Source: an uncultured Bacilli bacterium
Lineage (GTDB): Bacteria > Bacillota_I > Bacilli_A > RF39 > UBA660
Assembly (NCBI GenBank): GCA_934085635.1
Contig: CAKOHL010000054.1
Location: forward strand, 1-7,655
DNA: 7,655 nucleotides
Direction: 5' to 3'
In this document: in pieces, positions 1 to 6,011 of the stretch
Layout of the letters: each line of letters begins with the position of its first letter
How positions within the stretch are numbered: the stretch's first letter is position 1
The notes under the pieces: generated by a model
What the model saw: the letters and a program-made list of their open reading frames with translations, nothing else
Told to the model about the DNA's origin: nothing
The model's database searches: none
Made by a program: the position numbers and the translations under genes

Positions 1-1213
1 GGTATGTTCCCATTGCTAGGCCCACTGGGTGCAAAAGGCTTGGTTTTTCTTCTTCGACTGTTGTTGCCTCGAGTGGTTTATCTTCTTCAGTTTGTACAAA
101 GTTAATTTTAGTTTCTTCTATGAAAGGTTTTGCCTCTTCTTCTTTTACTACAAAGTCATTATTTATAGAGTACTCATTATATTCTTCTTTGTAAGCATTT
201 ATTGTTGCTTCTTCTACTTTGAATATGTTGTTTATGTTTTTTAGTTTGTCTCTTATTAATGGAAATAATAATTCTTCTAGTGTATCCATTTTACTGAATT
301 TGATATCTTGTTTTGTTGGATGTATGTTTACGTCTACTATTGTTGGATCAACATTTATGTTTATTACGACTATTGGATACTTGTTTTCAGCAAGGTATGT
401 GTGGTATGCATCTTTTATTATTTTGTTTAGGTACTGATTAGTTACTATTCTGCCGTTTACTAGAGTTGTCATATCTTTTCTAGTGCTTTTGTATACATTT
501 ATGTTTGATACGTAGCCATCTATGTCATAGTCTAAGTTACTTCCTTTTATGTATTCCATATTTTTACTTACTGCATATCCATATATTTCGTGGATTACTT
601 TTAATAAGTCATTTGAACCACTTGTTTTGATTAGTTCTTTTTCATCTGCCGTTAATTTAAAGCTTATTTTTGGATGACTTAGTGCAAGTTTTTCTATTAA
701 GGCTATTACACCATTTAGTTCTGTGTAGTAACTTTTTAGGAATTTTAATCTTGCTGGTGTGTTAAAAAACAGGTTTTTAACCGTTACTTTTGTACCTTTA
801 TTTGCACTTACTGTTTCGTCACTTATTAGTTTCCCACCCTTCATTTCTATTTTAGTGCCTAGTGTGCCATCGTTTGTTATTAACGTTACTTCACTTACAC
901 TTGCTATTGATGGAAGAGCTTCTCCTCTAAATCCTAGAGTACTTATGAAGAACAAGTCGTTTTCATTTTTTATTTTACTTGTAGCGTGAGGACTAAATGC
1001 TAATAAAGCATCTGTTTTGTCCATACCTTTACCGTTGTCTGTTACAGTTATTTCTTTAATTCCAGCATCAACTAAGTTAACATCTATTATTGTGCTTCCT
1101 GCATCTATTGAGTTTTCAACTAGTTCTTTTACTACACTTGATACTTTTTCTACTACTTCTCCTGCCGCGATTTTATTCGACAAGTTTTCATCCATTATTT
1201 TAATTATTCCCAT
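1..1213 (-). CDS. mutL: DNA mismatch repair protein MutL, C-terminal part beyond the window edge
   Basis: MutL is the GHKL-family ATPase that links MutS mismatch recognition to strand incision. The first 404 residues are visible and the frame is open to the left edge, so the gene is cut by the window rather than broken. Visible motifs are KELVENSIDAG (residues 29-39; E30 matches the catalytic Glu of E. coli MutL and N34 the Mg-binding Asn), DNGKGM (59-64), HATSKI (76-81), GFRGEAL (94-100), NTPARLKFL (151-159), LVNGRIV (251-257) and VNIHPTKQDIKF (295-306), the last carrying the ATP-contacting Lys region. An acidic linker (about 333-390) follows, and then PVGLAMGTY, which resembles the opening of the MutL C-terminal dimerisation domain. 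The DQHA endonuclease motif would lie outside, so nicking activity cannot be judged. The ATG at 1213 has AAGGTG five bases upstream, merged with the yqeH stop. Some positions diverge (EKVSSVVKEL where ERPASVVKEL is usual; SPHATSK). Confidence 0.96.
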   Translation of the reverse strand, partial: MGIIKIMDENLSNKIAAGEVVEKVSSVVKELVENSIDAGSTIIDVNLVDAGIKEITVTDNGKGMDKTDALLAFSPHATSKIKNENDLFFISTLGFRGEALPSIASVSEVTLITNDGTLGTKIEMKGGKLISDETVSANKGTKVTVKNLFFNTPARLKFLKSYYTELNGVIALIEKLALSHPKISFKLTADEKELIKTSGSNDLLKVIHEIYGYAVSKNMEYIKGSNLDYDIDGYVSNINVYKSTRKDMTTLVNGRIVTNQYLNKIIKDAYHTYLAENKYPIVVININVDPTIVDVNIHPTKQDIKFSKMDTLEELLFPLIRDKLKNINNIFKVEEATINAYKEEYNEYSINNDFVVKEEEAKPFIEETKINFVQTEEDKPLEATTVEEEKPSLLHPVGLAMGTY

Positions 1214-1222
1214 ATTAACACC

Positions 1223-2221
1223 TTATATCAGTTTATCTCTTATAGATAGTATATTTTTATTTATTACGTATATGTCTAAGTCAGAATTCGTGCAGTTTTT
1301 TATATAGCCTAAGCCTTCTACAACTATATCTTTGCCTTCCTCTACTATTAGGTGCGTTTTTTCTAAATTCTTTAGTCTATCGTTTCTAATACTTCTCATT
1401 TTTTTAAGAGGTAGTTCATTTTTAAAGTAGAATATTAATTTAGCATTTTCTTTTGAGTTGTTTTCTATTCTTAGGTATTCACCTAGTTGAATCATAAATT
1501 CTGGTTTTAGTATATGTATTTTTGGTTTTATTTCTTTTTTAGGTATTATACCTTTATATTCTTTATGATTTATGTATTCTATTATACTGTTTTTATTTAT
1601 AAATCCTGGAGTGTCTATTACAGTTACGTTTTCACTTATTTTTATTTTTATTAACTCGAGGGTTGTGTTAGCAGATGAGCTTACTGTTATGAATGATTTT
1701 TTACCTACTGAGCCTAGTAAGCTATTTATTAGTGTACTTTTACCTGCATTTGTGTATCCTAAAACGTATACTTCTCCTGCTTTGTCTTTTTCTAGTTTGT
1801 TTAGTACTTCGTCTACCCCAAGTTTTTTTTCTGCACTTATTACAAATATGTCTTTTATTAATGTTTCTTCTTTTATTTTTTCTATTAGTTTTTTAGCTTT
1901 TACACTTTTTGGAAGTAAGTCTATTTTAGTTAATACTAAGTATACTTTGGTTTTTATTTCTTTTAGAGGACAGAGTGTGTTTTCACTTAGTGTTAGGGCA
2001 CTTACTAAGTAGAGTACACTTTTGTTTTCTTTGTTTATTTTTTCTATAAGACTTTTGTAGTCAGAGTTTCTATTTATTATGTTTGCTTCTCCATAGTGAG
2101 TTAGTTTAAAGCATCTTTCGCATAGGGTGGCTTTTTCATATACTTTTTCGTTTATGTATCCTTCTAAATTTGGACTTTCTGACTGCATTATGCTTCCGCA
2201 TCCAGCACAGGTTTTATTCAT
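1223..2221 (-). CDS. yqeH: YqeH-type circularly permuted GTPase, 30S ribosome assembly
   Basis: YqeH is a cytoplasmic GTPase needed for 30S subunit maturation in Bacillus. The 332-residue protein shows the family's permuted order: an N-terminal four-cysteine zinc motif (C5, C8, C34, C37), then G4 (TKID, 98-101), G5 (SA, 129-130), G1 P-loop (GYTNAGKS, 155-162), the switch region (ANTTLEL, 184-190) and G3 (DTPG, 203-206), followed by a C-terminal RNA-binding-like region ending RDKLI. It is somewhat shorter than the roughly 366 residues of the B. subtilis protein. Oddities are TKxD where NKxD is usual, ANTTL where PGTTL is usual, and no recognisable DxFDxxGS segment before G4 (the aligned stretch reads VSALTLSENT). 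The ATG overlaps the yqeG stop in ATGAATAA, with AAGAGGT (2229-2235) as ribosome-binding site. It lies between its usual partner yqeG and, unusually, mutL. Confidence 0.93.
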   Translation of the reverse strand: MNKTCAGCGSIMQSESPNLEGYINEKVYEKATLCERCFKLTHYGEANIINRNSDYKSLIEKINKENKSVLYLVSALTLSENTLCPLKEIKTKVYLVLTKIDLLPKSVKAKKLIEKIKEETLIKDIFVISAEKKLGVDEVLNKLEKDKAGEVYVLGYTNAGKSTLINSLLGSVGKKSFITVSSSANTTLELIKIKISENVTVIDTPGFINKNSIIEYINHKEYKGIIPKKEIKPKIHILKPEFMIQLGEYLRIENNSKENAKLIFYFKNELPLKKMRSIRNDRLKNLEKTHLIVEEGKDIVVEGLGYIKNCTNSDLDIYVINKNILSIRDKLI

Positions 2222-2738
2222 AGTATTTACCTCTTTTGAATATGTCTCTTTTGTCCATTATGAAGAATAATACTTTTTCTATTACGCGGTTAACATATGT
2301 TATTTTCCTGTCTTTTTTACTCATTGGATTTACTAGTATGCTAGTCATATTTAGTCTGTTAGCACCATACACGTCTGTTAGAAGTTGGTCTCCTACGCAG
2401 GCTATTTGTTCTGGAGTTCTATCATAAAGTTTCATTATTTTGAAGTATTTTTTACTGAATGGTTTACGAGCATTAGCACACGAATCTATTACTAAAGAGT
2501 TTCTAAATGCTGTTACTCTTTCTCTACCACTGTTACTCATTAGTACTGGTGTTATTCCCATTTCTCTTATTTTTGCCATTAGTTCAGTTGCTTCTTTTGC
2601 TGCTACACTTGCGTCTAATGGTGCGATTGTGTTATCTAAATCAAATATTATTAGTCTTATTCCTTTGTTATAAAGATTTTCATAGTCTATTCTATAAATA
2701 CTTTGGTAATGCATATCTGGTACAAATTTATCTATCAT
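2214..2738 (-). CDS. yqeG: YqeG family HAD-IIIA phosphatase
   Basis: This 174-residue protein belongs to the HAD superfamily, subfamily IIIA, which is found next to yqeH across Firmicutes. Its physiological substrate is not firmly established. All four HAD motifs are visible: motif I FDLDNT (32-37; D33 nucleophile, D35 acid/base), motif II around MSNSG (67-71), motif III Lys K92 in RKPFSKK, and motif IV GDQLLTD (116-122; D117 and D122 for Mg). Length and motif spacing are normal for the family, so it should be an active cytosolic phosphatase. The ATG is 11 nt after the obg stop, and AAGGGAGAT (2743-2751) gives a strong ribosome-binding site merged with that stop. The last codons overlap the yqeH start by 8 nt, which implies coupled translation. 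The function is likely tied to ribosome assembly through its neighbours; that is inference from context. Confidence 0.93.
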   Translation of the reverse strand: MIDKFVPDMHYQSIYRIDYENLYNKGIRLIIFDLDNTIAPLDASVAAKEATELMAKIREMGITPVLMSNSGRERVTAFRNSLVIDSCANARKPFSKKYFKIMKLYDRTPEQIACVGDQLLTDVYGANRLNMTSILVNPMSKKDRKITYVNRVIEKVLFFIMDKRDIFKRGKYYE

Positions 2739-2749
2739 ATTTATCTCCC

Positions 2750-4033
2750 TTAATAATTTAGTCTTTCACTGTATTCAAATTCTTGGTCTAATATTCTTAT
2801 TGTGTCTCCATCTTTAGCACCAAGGTTTCTTAATTCTTCATCTATGCCCATATTTTTTAGTTTTCTTGCAAATTTAAGTGCAGCTTCATCGCTGTTAAAT
2901 CTTGTCATTTTAAGTAAGAGCTCTAGTTTGTCTCCTGTTATTACATATGTGTGATCATTTTCTTTAGTTATTGTATATGGTTTTTCTTTTTTGAATTCAT
3001 ATAGTACATAGCTTTCAAATTCTTTGTCTTCATATACTTTTTCTTCTGTAGTTTTTACTAGATGTGCTAGACTTCTTTTTAGGTCTTCTAGTCCACTTTT
3101 AGTTATTGCACTTGTAGTAATTATTTCTACATCTTTGTATTTCTTTTTAAATTTCTCTAAGTTTTCATTAAATGAAGGCATATCACTTTTATTTGCTATT
3201 ACTATGCTTTTTTTGTTATATAGCTTTTCACTATAGTTTTTTAGTTCTTTTTTTAGTACTTCGTATTCTTCTATTACATCTCTGCCTTCAGTGCTAGCCA
3301 TATCGATTACGTATGCGATTACTTTGCATCTGCTGGCGTGTTTTAGAAATTTGTCTCCAAGGCCTATTCCTTCACTAGCGCCTTCAATGATTCCAGGTAA
3401 GTCTGCTACTACAAATGAGTAGTCGCCTGCTTTTACTACACCTAGGTTTGGAGTTAGTGTTGTGAAGTGGTAGTCTGCTATTTTAGGTTTAGACGCACTG
3501 ATTACACTTATAAGGCTACTTTTACCTACACTTGGAAATCCTACTAGTCCAACGTCTGCTAGAAGTTTTAGTTCACATTTTACTATTCTTTCTTCTCCTG
3601 GAGCACCATATTCACTTGTGGTTGGAGCTTTGTTTTTGTTACTTTTGAAAGCAGCATTACCTTTTCCACCTCTTCCACCACTTGCAATGATAGCTTCTTC
3701 TTTGTCTTTTACTAAGTCAGCTATTATTAGATTAGTTTCAGTGTCTGTTATGGTTGTTCCGACTGGCACCTTAACGTAAGTGTCTTCTCCACTTGCACCT
3801 GTCCTATTGGCACCACTTCCGTTAGAACCTTTTTCTCCTTTTATCTTTTTTTGGTATCTTAAATCAATAAGAGTTTTTAATCCTTCATCAGCAACAAATA
3901 CAACGTTTCCGCCTCTTCCTCCATTGCCTCCATCTGGGCCTCCCATTTCTATAAATTTTTCGTGTCTAAAGCTAGAAGAGCCATCTCCACCTTTACCACC
4001 TATTACATTTAATACTACTTCGTCAATAAACAT
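2750..4033 (-). CDS. obg: GTPase Obg/CgtA, 50S ribosome assembly and stress control
   Basis: Obg is an essential GTPase that binds the 50S subunit during late assembly. The 427-residue protein has all three family domains. The glycine-rich Obg fold covers residues 1 to about 157 (FIDEVVLNVIGGKGGDG at the start, GGPDGGNGGRGG at 31-42, GGRGGKGNAAF at 119-129). The G domain covers about 158-330, with G1 GFPSVGKSS (165-173), switch I TTLTPNLG (191-198), G3 DLPG (211-214), G4 NKSD (281-284) and G5 SA (308-309). The OCT domain covers about 345-420. I place the start at the ATG at 4033, because MFIDEV is the family's conserved beginning and AAAGGGTGAT (4038-4047) lies just upstream. An in-frame GTG three codons earlier falls inside that ribosome-binding site. 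It is the first gene of obg-yqeG-yqeH-mutL, and a promoter candidate lies directly in front of it. Confidence 0.96.
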   Translation of the reverse strand: MFIDEVVLNVIGGKGGDGSSSFRHEKFIEMGGPDGGNGGRGGNVVFVADEGLKTLIDLRYQKKIKGEKGSNGSGANRTGASGEDTYVKVPVGTTITDTETNLIIADLVKDKEEAIIASGGRGGKGNAAFKSNKNKAPTTSEYGAPGEERIVKCELKLLADVGLVGFPSVGKSSLISVISASKPKIADYHFTTLTPNLGVVKAGDYSFVVADLPGIIEGASEGIGLGDKFLKHASRCKVIAYVIDMASTEGRDVIEEYEVLKKELKNYSEKLYNKKSIVIANKSDMPSFNENLEKFKKKYKDVEIITTSAITKSGLEDLKRSLAHLVKTTEEKVYEDKEFESYVLYEFKKEKPYTITKENDHTYVITGDKLELLLKMTRFNSDEAALKFARKLKNMGIDEELRNLGAKDGDTIRILDQEFEYSERLNY

Positions 4034-4037
4034 TTTT

Positions 4038-4047
4038 ATCACCCTTT
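4038..4047 (-). promoter_or_regulatory. obg ribosome-binding site, decides the start codon
   Basis: Minus-strand AAAGGGTGAT sits four bases before the ATG at 4033 and pairs well with the 16S tail. The in-frame GTG whose first base is 4042 is part of this element and so is not a plausible start. The mature protein therefore begins at MFIDEV, as in other Obg proteins. Confidence 0.75.
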
Positions 4048-4057
4048 TTCATTTAAT

Positions 4058-4066
4058 ATTTTACCA
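4058..4066 (-). promoter_or_regulatory. candidate extended -10 promoter for obg operon
   Basis: Minus-strand TGGTAAAAT is an extended -10 element (TGnTAAAAT, one base from TGnTATAAT). No good -35 stands 17 bp upstream (TTTTAT only), as is common for extended -10 promoters. Transcription would start near 4050 and give a leader of about 17 nt that just includes the ribosome-binding site at 4038-4047. In such AT-rich DNA, matches of this kind arise by chance, so the call is moderate. Its placement in the 65-bp gap just ahead of obg is the main support. Confidence 0.45.
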
Positions 4067-4083
4067 TACTTATCCAGTAAATA

Positions 4084-4117
4084 AAAGAAAACTAAGAGTT
4101 AATTCTTAATTTTCTTT
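4084..4117 (-). terminator. AT-rich hairpin across the stop codon, possible weak terminator
   Basis: On the minus strand the arms AAAGAAAATTAAGA (4117-4104) and TCTTAGTTTTCTTT (4097-4084) form a 14-bp stem with one G-U wobble and a 6-nt loop that contains part of the TAA stop (4099-4101). The 3' arm and what follows are T-rich (TTTTCTTTTATTT). The wobble pair forms only in the minus-strand transcript; the plus-strand version has a C-A mismatch. The stem holds few G-C pairs, so termination may be partial. It may instead protect the 3' end or arise by chance from composition. Confidence 0.4.
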
Positions 4118-6000
4118 AATACATTTTGCCATTCATCATTTAAGTAAGAATTAGTATATTCTAAAATTTCTTCTTTAGTAAAGCCAGTTATATTTTCTAT
4201 ATCTTTTATGTTTACTTTACTTTTACCATATACGTATAGAAGTATTGCTAAGGATTCTTTTTCTCCATATATATCTTTTAGTTTCTCATATTCTTTCATT
4301 CTTAGTATACTTCTTAATGAGAATAACACAGTTGCTGTGTAAGTTTTGTTTTGGTCAAGTAGTTCAGTCATTACTTTTGATAATCCAGATAGTTCATCAT
4401 AGTTTTGCATGTGGTCTTTATTAGTATATTCTTTTACTAGTTTCCAAGTAAGCCTACTTAACACTCTTTTTACTTTAAGATTTTCTTCTTTTGAAAGAGA
4501 ATTTATTAAAGTTACTTTATCATAATTTGCACCATATTTCTTTTGAAGTAAAGCTTTGTCTTCTTCTGATAAGTCATTTATAAGTACAAGTAGTGCTTCT
4601 TTTTCTCCTTCAGAGAATCTATCAAATAGTTTTTTACAATATACTTCATTTTTATCTTTTAAGTAATATCTTATTTTAAATACTAATCTATTACCTATTA
4701 AGTACTTTTCTTCATTAGTTAAATTTTTTCCCTCTCCAGTTTCGTCTAGGTTTTTACCATATTTCTTTTGAAGTAATAGTTTTTCTTCTTCACTAAAATA
4801 TTTTTCTATTATTTCTTTTACTCTTCTTTCAAATTCTATGTCAGTTTCATTTTCTTTTTTGAAACCTTTTAGTGATGCCATTAATGGCTGATAGAAATAT
4901 TTTCTTTTTTTAGGCTCGTTATTTAGTTTATTTATTACTGCTTTGTTTATTAGTACATGTGAGTCTGTTTCTTTAAATATCCAAGATTTAGTTAAGTCTT
5001 CTCCAAAGCATTTATATAGCCCTTTTCTTTGATATTCTGGCATATTACTTACTACCCTTCTTATTTCATCTATATCAGGTATATTAGTGTAATCAAATAT
5101 AGTTACCATTTTCCCACCACTAGTAAGCATTTGGGCACGATTTCTAATTTTTCTTAGAATATTCATAGTAATTATGTGGTTGATATCCACTGGAATTTCG
5201 TGAATTTCTTCTAAGTTTTCTCCATACTTAAGTTTTAATAATCCAAGTTCTTCATAATCTAAAGTTAAAAGTACTTTATTTACTACTTCTTTGTCAAATT
5301 TTAATTGATCATAAAACTTTTTATACATTTCCGTTTTATTTGTAAAGATTCTTTTGAATGATGTTTTATTATTTTCAAGAGCATTTTTTATTCTAGAAAG
5401 AGTAAGATAGTTCATTTCTTTTATTTTTTTAGGTAAGTCTTCTATTCTTGGTTCAGTGAAAGAAAAACTATATTGCATTAGTAAATTATTTCTTGCTTCT
5501 TCATCTAAGTCAGCTACTAAAAGCTCTATATTTTTTTTGTCATAACCTTCAAATCTTATATATAGATTCTTTTTGAAAAGTTCTGAATGAAAGACCACTT
5601 TCTTACTTATAAGTGCCAACTCGATTTTTCTTAAGGTTTTATAGTTTCTATCTTTTGTTCCTCTTGCAATAGGCATGTCTTTAAGTTCATATTCTTCTAA
5701 AGAGTATTCTTTTAAAAGTGTTTCTTTATCTTTTGGAGGCAAGCTAACTACTAAAGCTTTTACTTTCTCTTTATCATAACCTTCAAATTTATCATATATA
5801 CTTCTTTTATATAGTCTTTTTTTTACATTTTTAAATAAATCCTCAACTTGTTTAGTATTCATTTTTCTTTGTTTTTTGTCTTGTCCCCATAGATAGATTA
5901 AAAGATTTTTATCACTTTCTGATAGTAAGCTAATTGCTTTTTCTATATCGCTTTTAGATGTATTTTTAAATAATTCATAAAATTCTTCTCTTAATTTCAT
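4099..6000 (-). CDS. repeat protein with seven sigma-region-4-like units, paralog of the upstream gene
   Basis: I do not recognise this 633-residue protein. It is Lys/Glu-rich and predicted all-helical, with no signal peptide or membrane segment, so it should be cytosolic. It carries about seven repeats of 60-82 residues, each with a core like LSEEDKALLQKKYG. The YG (or equivalent) positions are W39-G40, Y99-S100, Y177-S178, Y259-G260, F332-G333, Y414-G415 and Y489-G490. Each core is followed by a second helix pair ending in a basic, aromatic stretch such as KIRYYL. The core resembles sigma-70 region 4 (L..E...L..RYG), which would suggest DNA or RNA polymerase binding; this is inference. The C-terminus (about 560-633) has a different module, LAILLYVYGKS followed by an HTH-like NIKDIENITGFTKEEI (597-612). 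It aligns along its length with the 526-residue neighbour but has one extra unit (147-224). The ATG at 6000 follows a perfect AGGAGG fused to the neighbour's TAG stop, 9 nt after that gene ends. Confidence 0.85.
   Translation of the reverse strand: MKLREEFYELFKNTSKSDIEKAISLLSESDKNLLIYLWGQDKKQRKMNTKQVEDLFKNVKKRLYKRSIYDKFEGYDKEKVKALVVSLPPKDKETLLKEYSLEEYELKDMPIARGTKDRNYKTLRKIELALISKKVVFHSELFKKNLYIRFEGYDKKNIELLVADLDEEARNNLLMQYSFSFTEPRIEDLPKKIKEMNYLTLSRIKNALENNKTSFKRIFTNKTEMYKKFYDQLKFDKEVVNKVLLTLDYEELGLLKLKYGENLEEIHEIPVDINHIITMNILRKIRNRAQMLTSGGKMVTIFDYTNIPDIDEIRRVVSNMPEYQRKGLYKCFGEDLTKSWIFKETDSHVLINKAVINKLNNEPKKRKYFYQPLMASLKGFKKENETDIEFERRVKEIIEKYFSEEEKLLLQKKYGKNLDETGEGKNLTNEEKYLIGNRLVFKIRYYLKDKNEVYCKKLFDRFSEGEKEALLVLINDLSEEDKALLQKKYGANYDKVTLINSLSKEENLKVKRVLSRLTWKLVKEYTNKDHMQNYDELSGLSKVMTELLDQNKTYTATVLFSLRSILRMKEYEKLKDIYGEKESLAILLYVYGKSKVNIKDIENITGFTKEEILEYTNSYLNDEWQNVLKKIKN
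5329..5796 (-). repeat. tandem duplication of one 78-residue unit inside the 633-residue gene
   Basis: Residues 69-146 and 147-224 of the encoded protein align without gaps over the first 62 positions with about 22 identities by hand count. These include FEGYDK at 72-77 and 150-155, LLxxYS at 95-100 and 173-178, and NYxTLxxIxxAL at 119-130 and 197-208. At DNA level the plus-strand 15-mer TCATAACCTTCAAAT occurs at both 5540-5554 and 5774-5788, exactly 234 bp (78 codons) apart. The paralogous gene has only one copy at this place, so the second copy is probably a later gain here (or a loss there). Confidence 0.7.
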
Positions 6001-6005
6001 AACTT

Positions 6006-6011
6006 CCTCCT
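6006..6011 (-). promoter_or_regulatory. consensus ribosome-binding site fused to the upstream stop codon
   Basis: Minus-strand AGGAGG shares two bases with the TAG stop (6010-6012) of the 526-residue gene and lies five bases before the ATG at 6000. A ribosome ending the first gene sits on the initiation site of the second, so the two paralogs are expected to be translated in step. Confidence 0.8.

Noticed and set aside
1..1213. mutL as a pseudogene because no complete frame is visible here
   Set aside because: The frame is open without interruption from 1213 to the left edge with all N-terminal motifs; it is only cut by the window.
1572..2012. Plus-strand open frame of 146 codons opposite yqeH
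   Set aside because: It is low-complexity, hydrophobic and Ser/Phe-rich, as expected from antisense of an A-rich gene, and yqeH motifs fill the other strand.
4034..4042. GTG at 4042 as the obg start
   Set aside because: The GTG is inside the ribosome-binding site AAAGGGTGAT, and the family's conserved N-terminus begins at the ATG at 4033.
3780..4109. Plus-strand open frame rich in Pro, Leu and Ser opposite the obg start
   Set aside because: It is the antisense of Obg's glycine-rich domain (Gly codons read backwards give Pro/Ala/Ser), and the minus-strand gene is certain.
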